Made by a program: the position numbers and the translations under genes. From Clostridia bacterium (GTDB lineage Bacteria > Bacillota > Clostridia > Christensenellales > Aristaeellaceae), in the NCBI GenBank assembly GCA_017519405.1, contig JAFWSH010000037.1:1-40932 (forward strand): a stretch of 40,932 nt of DNA, written 5' to 3'. Shown one piece after another: positions 20,235-27,791 of the stretch (position 1 is the stretch's first letter; every line of letters begins with the position of its first letter). Under the pieces are notes generated by a model. That model did no database searches. It had not been told where the DNA came from and saw only the letters and a list, made by a program, of their open reading frames with translations.

Positions 20235-21969
20235 TCAGACGGTAAGCATCGATGAAGCCGAAGGAGGACAGGGAATATCCGGCGTCAGTCAGGAGCTGAA
20301 AGAACTCCCGGCCGCCGTCGGCAGTCCACTGGTGGTACAGCGGCTCCGGACAGTAAAGCCGGCAGTCAGAGACGCCCCTGCCGGCGCAGTCCTGCAGGTA
20401 GTCCAGCGCCTCCTGGCGGGTGGTGACGATGCGATACTCCGGGTAGTACAGGATGCCGGTCACCTGTACCCGGACACCGCCCAGCAGATACAGGCCATCC
20501 GAGCCGGATACACCCCGGCGATACAGCTGATCAAAGAGGTCGGCGCTGCGGAAGACTGCGGCAAAACTGCCGTCCAGCATGAATTCCAGCGTTCCGGGCT
20601 GTGAGGCCAGTGCCTGATCCAGATACTGTTCCAGGGATTCATCGGATGAAATGATGGGCAGCACATCGGGGAGCAGGACGGGATCGTGGATGACCAGGCG
20701 ATAGTCCTCCTCGCTGCAGCCCCACAGGACCGGTGCGGCGAGGCGGGTGGTGTAAATGAGGCGCTCCAGCGCTGTCTTCTCATCAGCGAACAGAGCCGGC
20801 CCGCAATCCGGCGAGAAGAGAAGGGTCAGCTCAGCGGGGATGGTTTCGTTGTCCAGCGCGTTGATCCAGCGGACAGCCTCCTCCCCGCTGTCACAATAGT
20901 GAAAGGCCGAATGCCAGGCAACGTCCCGAAATTCCACGGCGCCGGGGGCTGTGAGCATGGACCAGGAGGCGGCGCCGGCACGCCGCATGGCCGATTCCAG
21001 CGCCTCCCCATCCAAACCGGTGAGCACAAGAAACCGCTGCGGCTTCACCTCAGCCAGATCGGCCAGGACCTGGTCCGCCTGACCAGCGTCCTGCACAGCA
21101 GTCATGGGAACCCCGGATGGGGCCAGATCATATTGATCCGCTGCGCAGGGGCTGCAATCCGGCAGCGGCTCATGCCAGGTGTGGTCCAGCCGCAGCCGGT
21201 CAGCGCCTGTGCAATAGTAGAGATAGGAGATGCCATCCTCCTGATCATCCCAGGTGACATCGGTCATCACCCACCGGCCGTCGAGCTTCACCGCATTCCA
21301 CATATGGCCGGCGTCCTGCTCTGTCCTGCCGCCCACAGCCTCGCCTGAGACATAGCGCACATCCAGGCCGCTAAGGCGGCAGAGCAGGAAGAGGGCGTCC
21401 GCATACCCGTCGCAGTCTGCCTGCCCATGGAGGAGCGCGCCCTCCGCCCGGTCATTCCAGTTTTCCGGGTCATCGTCAGTGAAATAGTCTGTGTGGCTGC
21501 AGAGCCAGTCGTGAATCTGCAGGAAACGCTCCGCCTCCGTGCCCCGGATGCTGCTGACGGCGTCCTTGGCCGCCTGCAGTGTCTGCTGATCCGATGCAGG
21601 GAGCGAATCGACGGTTCCATCCCGGACAGCAGCCCAGATCCTGCAGCCGGAATAGTAGCGAACGTTGGTGAAGTGTACAACAGCGGTGCTGCCCTGATCC
21701 TCCAGTGTGCCATCATAGCCGGCCGCTCCGCAGCTGCCGTGGAAGAATGCCCATCCGCTGTTGTCTGCCTCCACAAAGCTGCGGTAAACCGTCATCGGCA
21801 TCGAGATGGAGAAGGCGGGGCATGCCGCGTCGGAAAGCGCAGCGAAAGCGCGGCAAAAGTCTGCCGTGTCCGACACGGTGCAGGATTGCTCCTCTGCCCG
21901 GGTGGAGCCGGACAGGGGCGCCAGCGCCAGGATCAGCACCAGCGCCAGCAGCATCCGGTGGTATTTCAT
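20215..21969 (-). CDS. Exported transglutaminase-like domain protein
   Basis: The 584-residue product has an N-terminal signal peptide (about 1-25; basic MKYHR, hydrophobic LLALVLILALAPL, cleavage likely near STRAEE). A transglutaminase/cysteine-protease-like core follows: 'IHDWLCSHTDYF', then catalytic Cys in 'HGQADCDGYADALFLLCRLSGLDVRYV' region, His in 'DAGHMWNAVKLDGRWVMTDVTWDD' region and Asp in the same segment, so the Cys-His-Asp triad is complete. Residues after about 290 match nothing I know; they contain several aromatic and Cys residues and could be a binding region. GGAGG lies 7 bases before ATG 21969. Such proteins in gut Clostridia are surface enzymes of unknown substrate, possibly cell-wall peptide processing or cross-linking. 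Confidence 0.88.
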   Translation of the reverse strand: MKYHRMLLALVLILALAPLSGSTRAEEQSCTVSDTADFCRAFAALSDAACPAFSISMPMTVYRSFVEADNSGWAFFHGSCGAAGYDGTLEDQGSTAVVHFTNVRYYSGCRIWAAVRDGTVDSLPASDQQTLQAAKDAVSSIRGTEAERFLQIHDWLCSHTDYFTDDDPENWNDRAEGALLHGQADCDGYADALFLLCRLSGLDVRYVSGEAVGGRTEQDAGHMWNAVKLDGRWVMTDVTWDDQEDGISYLYYCTGADRLRLDHTWHEPLPDCSPCAADQYDLAPSGVPMTAVQDAGQADQVLADLAEVKPQRFLVLTGLDGEALESAMRRAGAASWSMLTAPGAVEFRDVAWHSAFHYCDSGEEAVRWINALDNETIPAELTLLFSPDCGPALFADEKTALERLIYTTRLAAPVLWGCSEEDYRLVIHDPVLLPDVLPIISSDESLEQYLDQALASQPGTLEFMLDGSFAAVFRSADLFDQLYRRGVSGSDGLYLLGGVRVQVTGILYYPEYRIVTTRQEALDYLQDCAGRGVSDCRLYCPEPLYHQWTADGGREFFQLLTDAGYSLSSFGFIDAYRLIILGED

Positions 21970-22066
21970 GAATCAACCTCCAAGCGCTGCACAGAGTCCG
22001 TGGGACATGCAGCAGACACCTGGGGACAGTATAGCACAACTCCCGCAAACGGGAAAGAAAAAGTGC

Positions 22067-22097
22067 TTGACTCTGACGCTGCGTCATGCTTTATGAT
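22067..22097 (+). promoter_or_regulatory. MerR-type promoter with 19-bp spacer and palindromic operator
   Basis: TTGACT (22067-22072) and TATGAT (22092-22097) are separated by 19 bases instead of 17, the mark of promoters untwisted by MerR-family activators. The spacer holds the perfect palindrome TGACGC-T-GCGTCA (22074-22086). It drives the MerR gene at 22124, so autoregulation is expected. Confidence 0.82.
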
Positions 22098-22123
22098 GGG
22101 CCTGTCACGAGGGAGGGATGGCC

Positions 22124-22852
22124 ATGAGAACCGTGGGTGAGGTCAGCCGGCTCACCGGGGTGAGCATTCGTACGCTCCAGCACTACGACCGGATCGGCCT
22201 GCTGCGGCCTGCGACCCGGACGGAGGCGGGCTACCGTCTGTATGACGACGGAGACCTGGAGCGCTTGCAGCAGATCCTGCTGTTCCGGGAGCTGGCGTTC
22301 CCGCTGAAGGAGATCCGGCGCATCCTGGAGAACCCGGCCTTCGACCGGAGGCAGGCGCTGGAGCAGCAGATCACCTTGCTGGAGATGCGGAGGGATCAGC
22401 TGGAGCGGCTGATTGCCCTGGCCCGTGACATTCAGAGAGAAGGAGGAGACAGAACCATGGATTTTTCGGCGTTTGACACCGGCAGGATGGACGAGTATGC
22501 CGCCCGGGCCAGGGAACAGTGGGGGGCCACCCCTGCCTGGCAGGAGTATGAGCAGCGGAGCGGGGAGAGGACCCGGGAGCAGGAGGCCGCCCTGGGGGAG
22601 GGCCTGATGGCGATTTTCGCCCGGTTTGGCGCTGCCCGGACCGGGGATCCCGGCGGCCCGGAGGCCCAGAAGCTGGTGGAGGAGCTGCAGGGCTACATCA
22701 CGGAGCACTTCTACACCTGCAGCGATACGGTGCTCCGGGGGCTGGGCGAGATGTACGCCGCCGGCGGGGAGATGACCGAAAACATCGACCGGGCAGGCGG
22801 GGAAGGCACAGCTGCCTTTGCCGCCGAGGCCATCCGCCGCCGCCCGCAGTGA
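22124..22852 (+). CDS. MerR-family regulator with TipAS ligand-binding domain
   Basis: Transcription activator of the TipAL type. The 242 residues start with a MerR winged helix ('TVGEVSRLTGVSIRTLQHYDRIGLLRP', positions 3-29, and 'GYRLYDDGDLERLQQILLFRELAFPLKEI' region), a dimerisation coiled coil to about residue 105, then a TipAS domain (about 115-225) with 'YAARAREQWGATPAWQEYEQRS' and 'LVEELQGYITEHFYTCSDTVLRGLGEMYAAG' segments. TipAS binds thiopeptides and unrelated antibiotics in Streptomyces; whether this homologue does is unknown. ATG 22124 is 6 bases from GGGAGGG; ATG 22118 touches it and is less likely. No efflux gene is adjacent; FeoA-FeoB follows after a terminator. The 19-bp-spacer promoter upstream supports autoactivation. 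Confidence 0.93.
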   Translation: MRTVGEVSRLTGVSIRTLQHYDRIGLLRPATRTEAGYRLYDDGDLERLQQILLFRELAFPLKEIRRILENPAFDRRQALEQQITLLEMRRDQLERLIALARDIQREGGDRTMDFSAFDTGRMDEYAARAREQWGATPAWQEYEQRSGERTREQEAALGEGLMAIFARFGAARTGDPGGPEAQKLVEELQGYITEHFYTCSDTVLRGLGEMYAAGGEMTENIDRAGGEGTAAFAAEAIRRRPQ

Positions 22853-22870
22853 GCGGTCCGGACAACAGCG

Positions 22871-22893
22871 CGCCGCCCGTGGGGCGGCGTTTT
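22871..22893 (+). terminator. Rho-independent terminator after the MerR gene
   Basis: Perfect 8-base stem CGCCGCCC (22871-22878) with GGGCGGCG (22882-22889), 3-base loop, then TTTT. It separates the regulator from feo. Confidence 0.85.
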
Positions 22894-22911
22894 CTGTCGG
22901 GTGAAAACGGT

Positions 22912-22940
22912 TTGACACAGGGGGTGCTTCCGCCTATAAT
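22912..22940 (+). promoter_or_regulatory. Consensus sigma-A promoter of feoAB
   Basis: Exact TTGACA (22912-22917) and exact TATAAT (22935-22940) with a 17-base spacer, 43 bases before the FeoAB start. Such strength suggests that a repressor controls it, but I see no convincing Fur or DtxR palindrome. Confidence 0.88.
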
Positions 22941-22983
22941 GTCCGGGAGAATGCTTGCTGCACGGCAGGCTGGACAAAGGAAG

Positions 22984-25341
22984 ATGAGTGAGTGCATGCA
23001 GCTGAACGAACTGAAGCCCGGACAGTCCGCGCGGATCCTCACGGTGGGGGGAGAAGGCGCCCTGCGCCAGCATTTCCTGGACATGGGCGTGATCCCCGGC
23101 GCTCTGGTCACCATGATCAAGCTGGCGCCCATGGGGGACCCCATGGAGCTGCGGATCCACGGCTATGAGCTGACCCTGCGGGTGGCGGACGCGGAGAAGA
23201 TCGGCATCGAACCGGCGGAGGAGACGGCCGCTCCGGCCGCAGAGGCGGCGCAGCGGCGAAAGCCGACGCACCACCCCGGCCTGGGGGAGGAGGGCATCTT
23301 CCACCCCAAGGGCAGCGGGGATCCCCTGCCGGACGGGACGCGCCTGACCTTTGCCCTGGTGGGAAACCAGAACAGCGGCAAGACGACGCTGTTCAACCAG
23401 CTCACAGGCGCCAGCCAGCACGTGGGAAATTTCCCGGGCGTCACCGTGGACCGGAAGGACGGCGTCATCCGGGGCCATGAGGAGACCCTCATCACAGACC
23501 TGCCGGGCATCTACTCCATGTCCCCCTACTCCAGCGAGGAGCAGGTTTCCCGCTCCTTTGTGCTGCAGGAGAAGCCCCGGGCCATCATCAACATCGTGGA
23601 CGCCACCAACATGGAGCGCAACCTTTACCTCACCATCCAGCTGCTGGAGATGAACGTGCCCATGGTGGTGGCCCTGAACATGATGGACGAATTGCGGGGC
23701 AACGGCGGCACGGTGGACGTGAACGCCATGGAGGCCATGCTGGGGGTGCCGGTGGTGCCCATCTCCGCCGCCAGAAACGAGGGCGTGGACGAGCTGGTGC
23801 GCCATGCGGTGCACATCGCCAAGTACCAGGAGCGGCCGGTGGACCAGGACTACTGCGGCGCCGACGACCACGGCGGTGCGGTGCACAGGGCCCTGCATGC
23901 CGTGGCCCACCTCATAGAGGACCATGCGGAGCGGGCAGGCCTGCCGGTGCGCTTTGCCGCCGCGAAGCTCATCGAGGGGGATGCGCTGGTGGCCGGACAG
24001 CTGCAGCTGGATCCGAACGAGCAGGAGATGCTGGAGCACATCGTGCTGCAGATGGAGAAGGAGCGGGGCCTGGACCGGAGCGCCGCCATCGCCGACATGC
24101 GCTTCGCCTTCATCCGGAAGGTCTGCGACGCGTGTGTGATCAAGCCCCGGGAGAGCAGGGAGCATATCCGGAGCCGGCAGATGGACCGGGTGCTCACCGG
24201 GAAGTACACCGCCATCCCCGTCTTCGTGGGCATCATGGCGCTGGTGTTTTTCCTCACCTTCTTCCTGATCGGCCCCTTCTTCCAGGACCTGCTGGAGCAG
24301 GGCATTGACGGCCTGCGGACTCTGGCGGAGCGGGGCATGGAGGCGGTGCACGTCAATGCCACGGTGCAGAGCCTGGTGCTGGAGGGCCTGTTTGAGGGCG
24401 TGGGCACGGTGGTGAGCTTCCTGCCCATCATCGTGATTCTCTTCTTCTTCCTCTCCCTGCTGGAGGACAGCGGCTACATCGCCCGGGTGGCCTTCGTGAT
24501 GGACAAGCTGCTGCGCCGCATCGGCCTGTCCGGACGAAGCATCGTGCCCATGCTCATCGGCTTCGGCTGCACGGTGCCTGCGGTGATGTCCACCCGGACC
24601 CTCCCCAGCGCCCGGGACAGGCGAATGACCATCCTGCTGACGCCCTTCATGTCCTGCACGGCCAAGCTGCCCATCTACGGCTTCTTCGTGAATGCGTTCT
24701 TTCCGCGCTGGAGCTGGCTCATCATCACGGGACTGTATCTGCTGGGGATCCTCACGGGGATCCTGGTCGCCTTCCTGTTCAAGAAGACCCTCTTCAAGGG
24801 GGAGGCGGTGCCCTTTGTGATGGAGCTGCCCAACTACCGTTTCCCCAGCCCCCGGAACGTGGGGCAGCTGCTGTGGGAGAAGGCGAAGGACTTCCTCCAG
24901 CGGGCCTTCTCGGTGATCCTCATCGCCACCATCGTGGTCTGGTTCCTCAAGAGCTTTGACTTCCATTTCAACCTGGTGACGGACAACCGGGAGAGCATGC
25001 TGGCGGTGATCTCCGGGCTGCTGGTGCCGGTGATGAGGCCGGTGGGCCTGGGCCGGTGGGAGATTGTCACGTCCCTCATCAGCGGCTTCATGGCCAAGGA
25101 GAGCGTGGTCTCGGTCATGCAGACCCTCTTCGCGGACGGGGTGGGGACCATCGGGCCCCTGGCGGCGGCGGCCATGCTGGTGTTCTCCCTGCTCTACACC
25201 CCCTGTGTGGCGGCCGTGGCTGCCGTCCGCAGGGAGATGGGCCGGGGCTGGGCACTGGGGATGGTGCTCTGGCAATGCGGCATCGCCTGGCTGGCCGCCC
25301 TGCTGGTGCGGCTGATCGGGCTGGCCCTGGGCCTGGGCTGA
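22984..25341 (+). CDS. feoB: Fused FeoA-FeoB ferrous iron transporter
   Basis: Ferrous iron uptake. The 785 residues join a FeoA SH3-like domain (about 4-76; 'LNELKPGQSARILTVGGEG', 'RLRIHGYELTLR'-type end) to FeoB by an Ala/Pro/His-rich linker (about 77-118). The G domain has G1 GNQNSGKTT (127-135; Gln129 replaces the usual Pro), G3 DLPG (172-175) and a NMMD guanine motif. The membrane part has the first gate motif 'GFGCTVPAVMSTRTL' and second 'PFMSCTAKLPIY', both slightly different from the common GFGCNVPA and PLMSCSARLPVY, and about ten hydrophobic helices. ATG 22984 is close to AAGGA; ATG 22996 is a possible alternative. It sits directly before the Cys-rich small partner, forming one unit. 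Confidence 0.95.
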   Translation: MSECMQLNELKPGQSARILTVGGEGALRQHFLDMGVIPGALVTMIKLAPMGDPMELRIHGYELTLRVADAEKIGIEPAEETAAPAAEAAQRRKPTHHPGLGEEGIFHPKGSGDPLPDGTRLTFALVGNQNSGKTTLFNQLTGASQHVGNFPGVTVDRKDGVIRGHEETLITDLPGIYSMSPYSSEEQVSRSFVLQEKPRAIINIVDATNMERNLYLTIQLLEMNVPMVVALNMMDELRGNGGTVDVNAMEAMLGVPVVPISAARNEGVDELVRHAVHIAKYQERPVDQDYCGADDHGGAVHRALHAVAHLIEDHAERAGLPVRFAAAKLIEGDALVAGQLQLDPNEQEMLEHIVLQMEKERGLDRSAAIADMRFAFIRKVCDACVIKPRESREHIRSRQMDRVLTGKYTAIPVFVGIMALVFFLTFFLIGPFFQDLLEQGIDGLRTLAERGMEAVHVNATVQSLVLEGLFEGVGTVVSFLPIIVILFFFLSLLEDSGYIARVAFVMDKLLRRIGLSGRSIVPMLIGFGCTVPAVMSTRTLPSARDRRMTILLTPFMSCTAKLPIYGFFVNAFFPRWSWLIITGLYLLGILTGILVAFLFKKTLFKGEAVPFVMELPNYRFPSPRNVGQLLWEKAKDFLQRAFSVILIATIVVWFLKSFDFHFNLVTDNRESMLAVISGLLVPVMRPVGLGRWEIVTSLISGFMAKESVVSVMQTLFADGVGTIGPLAAAAMLVFSLLYTPCVAAVAAVRREMGRGWALGMVLWQCGIAWLAALLVRLIGLALGLG

Positions 25342-25354
25342 GGAGGCGGACAGC

Positions 25355-25507
25355 GTGAACATCTGGGACATCCTGATTCTCGCCGGGGTGGCGGCTGCGG
25401 CTGTGCTGGCCGTGCTCCGGCTGAGAAAGCGCGGCAGGCGCTGCTGCGACGGCTGCTGTGCCGCCTGCAGAAGCCGCGGCGAGGGCTGCGGCAGCTGTGA
25501 TAAATAA
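25355..25507 (+). CDS. FeoB-associated Cys-rich membrane protein
   Basis: A 50-residue gene read from the sequence between feoB and the terminator. It starts at GTG 25355, eight bases after AGGAGG. The N-terminus is a single hydrophobic helix (about 4-21, 'WDILILAGVAAAAVLAVL'), then a basic stretch and a C-terminal tail with eight cysteines arranged as CC..CC..C......C..C ('RRCCDGCCAACRSRGEGCGSC'-type). Such single-pass Cys-rich peptides regularly follow FeoB in Bacillota and are called FeoB-associated Cys-rich proteins; they are assumed to help iron handling, perhaps by metal binding, without firm proof. It is followed by a strong terminator whose stem begins at its stop codon. Confidence 0.85.
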   Translation: MNIWDILILAGVAAAAVLAVLRLRKRGRRCCDGCCAACRSRGEGCGSCDK

Positions 25508-25551
25508 AAGAAAACTGTCCGGCCAGAGGCGTGGTGCGGACAGTTTTCTTT
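25507..25551. terminator. Bidirectional Rho-independent terminator
   Basis: Perfect 15-base stem AAAGAAAACTGTCCG (25507-25521) with its exact complement (25537-25551), 15-base loop. It ends feoAB on plus and the antiporter gene on minus. Confidence 0.93.
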
Positions 25552-25569
25552 CGGTCTTTATCGATGGGA

Positions 25570-26805
25570 TCACTGTGCCCGGGAGGGCTTGGGGGCCTTG
25601 GGAGGCCGGGGCTTCTTCGGCTCCGCAGCGGGAGTCTGGATTTCCCCCGCCCGGGTCAGGGCCAGCTTGGTGATTACAGGGCCCGTGAGCTCGTAGATCA
25701 GGGTGGCGGACAGCACCACCGCGTTGATGGCGGCGCCGTACTCCGGCAGATCCTGCAGGGCCAGCCGGGCCATGCCGATGGCTACGCCGGCCTGGGGCAC
25801 CAGGGTGAGGCCCAGGTATTTCACGATGTTGGGCTCGCACTTCTCCAGCTTGGCCCCGGCGGTGGCGCCGGCCACCTTGCCCATGACCCGGGTGAGGATG
25901 TAGACGACGCCCACCAGTCCCACCCTGGCCAGCACAGAGAAGTCCAGGGCGGCACCGGAGAGGACGAAGAAGAGCATGAACAGCGGCGGGGTGAAGCGGT
26001 CGCAGACCTCCAGCATGGTGTCGCTCTGCTTGTAGAAATTCACCATGGCGGCGCCGATCATCATGCACACCAGCAGGCTGGAGAGGTTCAGCAGCTTGGG
26101 CGAGGAGAGGCTCACCCCCAGGAAAACCGCCGCCAGGGTGAGGGCCAGCTTGTTGCCCCGGGAGTGGAAGAAGCGCAGCACCACGCTCAGCAGGAAGCCG
26201 ATGGCCAGGCCCACGGCCAGGGACTCCACAATCTGCAGCAGCGGCAGCAGCACCAGCCCCACGAAGTCCGTGGCCCCGCCCCCATCCAGGGAGATGGCCA
26301 GCTTGGAGAGCACCGCGTAGAGGATCAGGCCTGTGGCGTCATCCATGGCCACCACCGGCAGCAGCATCCGGCATACGGGCCCGTCGGCGCGGTACTGGCG
26401 GATGACCATCAGGGTGGCGGCCGGGGCGGTGGCGGCTGCGATGGCCGCCAGGGTCAGGCACATGGGCAGGGGCTGCCCCAGTGCCCAAAGCGCCAGGAAG
26501 ACGCAGAGGGAGGCGCCGGCGCTCTCCAGACAGGTGATGACCAGCGGCTTGGCGCCGATGCTCTTCAGGTAGCTGAGCTTGAACTCCGCGCCGATGGCGT
26601 AGGCGATGAAGCCCAGGGCGGCATCGGAGACAACGGAGAGCCCGGCGGTGGTGGCGGGGTCCAGCACACCGAACACCGGGCCCAGGAGCAGGCCGCCCAG
26701 CAGGTAGGCGGTGACATTGGGAAGATGGACATACCGGATGCCCCGGCTCATGATGAGCCCGGCGGCCAATGCGATGGCCAGGGCCAGCAGCGGATAATCC
26801 TGCAT
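25570..26805 (-). CDS. CPA2-family cation:proton antiporter
   Basis: Membrane antiporter of the CPA2/Na+:H+ exchanger family (NapA/KefB-like). The 411 residues hold about 11-12 hydrophobic helices. Family features: 'LPNVTAYLLGGLLLGPVFGVL' region near 28-48, the core 'AAATAPAATLMVIRQYRADGPV' (120s-140s) and 'VVAMDDATGLILYAVL', where the paired Asp-Asp/Asp of the ion site in 'AMDDA' lies about residue 154-155. A second pseudo-repeat holds 'GLTLVPQAGVAIGMA'. The C-terminal 25 residues are Pro/Lys-rich and cytoplasmic. There is no RCK/TrkA-N domain; a separate PII-like gene sits 44 bases upstream on the same strand and may be the regulatory subunit. AAGG lies about 10 bases before ATG 26805. Confidence 0.93.
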   Translation of the reverse strand: MQDYPLLALAIALAAGLIMSRGIRYVHLPNVTAYLLGGLLLGPVFGVLDPATTAGLSVVSDAALGFIAYAIGAEFKLSYLKSIGAKPLVITCLESAGASLCVFLALWALGQPLPMCLTLAAIAAATAPAATLMVIRQYRADGPVCRMLLPVVAMDDATGLILYAVLSKLAISLDGGGATDFVGLVLLPLLQIVESLAVGLAIGFLLSVVLRFFHSRGNKLALTLAAVFLGVSLSSPKLLNLSSLLVCMMIGAAMVNFYKQSDTMLEVCDRFTPPLFMLFFVLSGAALDFSVLARVGLVGVVYILTRVMGKVAGATAGAKLEKCEPNIVKYLGLTLVPQAGVAIGMARLALQDLPEYGAAINAVVLSATLIYELTGPVITKLALTRAGEIQTPAAEPKKPRPPKAPKPSRAQ

Positions 26806-26849
26806 CGGATAACAACCTTCTATTCCGTATATTTGGTGGAAAGGGGACG

Positions 26850-27197
26850 TCAGGCCTCCTGGCCCAGGCCCTTCACATACTGCAGGGGCAGGGCGAAGGC
26901 GATGCCGGAGTCCGGCTGATCCAGGCCGCCGGTGACCTGCTCCACCACCTCGGCCATGACGGGCAGCTGCTCGTCGTGGAGCACCACAAACACGGTCTTG
27001 GATGCCCGGCGCTCCGGGGAGTACATGTGGCGCAGCAGGCCCAGCATGGGCAGATCCACATTCTCATCGTCCGCCAGTACCCGCATCATGCCGGTGGAGT
27101 CCAGCACGGTGGCGCCGCGGATGCCCCTGTCCAGCATGGCTTTGAAGAGGGGTTCCAGATACTCCGTATGATTCAGAACCAGCACATACAGCTGCAT
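26850..27197 (-). CDS. PII-like (GlnB-fold) regulatory protein
   Basis: The 115-residue product follows the ferredoxin-like beta-alpha-beta pattern of PII proteins: 'QLYVLVLNHTEYLEPLFKAMLDRGIRGATVLDSTGMM' region (1-38, compare the PII start with 'GV.G.TV.E..G'), a short insert 'MLGLLRHMYSPERRASKT' instead of a classic T-loop, then the second repeat 'TVFVVLHDEQLPVMAEVVEQV' and 'DSGIAFALPLQYVKGL', as PII proteins end with 'GKIFVLPVE'. The uridylylated Tyr and T-loop consensus are missing, so it is a PII-like protein rather than GlnB. It precedes the antiporter by 44 bases behind one promoter. By analogy with SbtB-SbtA, it may gate the transporter through a nucleotide ligand; that is inference. 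Confidence 0.8.
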   Translation of the reverse strand: MQLYVLVLNHTEYLEPLFKAMLDRGIRGATVLDSTGMMRVLADDENVDLPMLGLLRHMYSPERRASKTVFVVLHDEQLPVMAEVVEQVTGGLDQPDSGIAFALPLQYVKGLGQEA

Positions 27198-27230
27198 AAG
27201 AAGACCTCCTTGTTCCGAAATCCGCTGTTC

Positions 27231-27258
27231 ATTATAGTCCCCCGGTGGGAGAAGTCAA
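27231..27258 (-). promoter_or_regulatory. Sigma-A promoter of the PII-like/antiporter operon
   Basis: Minus-strand TTGACT (27253-27258) and perfect TATAAT (27231-27236) with a 16-base spacer, 34 bases from ATG 27197. Confidence 0.85.
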
Positions 27259-27294
27259 TCCCAATTCCGCAAGAAAATCCCGGGGTTTCATCAG

Positions 27295-27316
27295 AAAAAC
27301 CGCGCACCGGGCGCGG
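27295..27316 (-). terminator. Rho-independent terminator of the DtxR-family gene
   Basis: On the minus strand, CCGCGC and GCGCGG form a 6-base stem around CCGGT (plus 27300-27316), followed by TTTTT (27295-27299). Confidence 0.8.
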
Positions 27317-27340
27317 CTTTGCAGGAGACTGTCCGCCGGG

Positions 27341-27709
27341 TCAGGACCGGGTATTGTACCAGCGGCGGAAGCACTCGAAGCTCTCGTCGCTGATGGAGTG
27401 CTCCATGCCGCAGGCGTCGTTCTCCGCCACCTCCGGATCCACGCCGATGGACACAAAGAAGGCCGTGAGAAAACGGTGCCGCTCCAGAATGTCCCGGGCG
27501 ATGGCCTCCCCCTTGGGGGTCAGCAGGATGGAACCGTCCCGGCTCCGGGTGATGGACCCGTCCTGCTCCAGGTTGCGCACGGCCACGGAGACGCTGGGCT
27601 TGGAAAAGTTCAGGTGGTTGGCGATATCCACGCTGCGGCAGACACCCTTCTCCTCCTGAATCATCAGAATGGCTTCCAGATAGTCTTCCATTGACTTTGT
27701 CTTTTTCAT
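27341..27709 (-). CDS. DtxR/MntR-family metal-dependent repressor
   Basis: The 122-residue product is a short member of the DtxR family that senses Mn2+ or Fe2+. The winged helix covers about 7-60: 'SMEDYLEAILMIQEEKGVCRSVDIANHLNFSKPSVSVAVRNLEQDGSI' region, with 'SKPSVSVAV' the recognition helix. The dimerisation/metal domain (about 65-120) has 'GEAIARDILERHRFLTAFFVSIGV', and 'ENDACGMEHSISDESFECFRRW', where Asp, Cys, Glu and His at metal positions (D..C..EH) match Mn/Fe-binding ligands. No SH3 domain, so MntR-like in size (MntR is ~142). Promoter and terminator are its own. Neighbouring targets could be feoAB (about 2 kb away) or a distant transporter; the regulon is unknown. Confidence 0.92.
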   Translation of the reverse strand: MKKTKSMEDYLEAILMIQEEKGVCRSVDIANHLNFSKPSVSVAVRNLEQDGSITRSRDGSILLTPKGEAIARDILERHRFLTAFFVSIGVDPEVAENDACGMEHSISDESFECFRRWYNTRS

Positions 27710-27763
27710 GCCGGTATTCCTCCTGCGGCCGGGCCCTTGTCCGGGACAGCGGCCGTACCTGTG

Positions 27764-27791
27764 ATTATAACGCCAGGGCGGACTTTGTCAA
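27764..27791 (-). promoter_or_regulatory. Sigma-A promoter of the DtxR-family gene
   Basis: Minus-strand TTGACA (27786-27791) and perfect TATAAT (27764-27769), 16-base spacer. The -35 box overlaps the last codons of the upstream methyltransferase gene. Confidence 0.85.

Noticed and set aside
22067-22893. Antibiotic resistance island around the TipAL-like regulator
   Set aside because: No efflux pump, methyltransferase or mobile element adjoins; only the regulator itself is present.
22895-22983. Fur or DtxR box at the feoAB promoter
   Set aside because: I could not find a palindrome matching either consensus.
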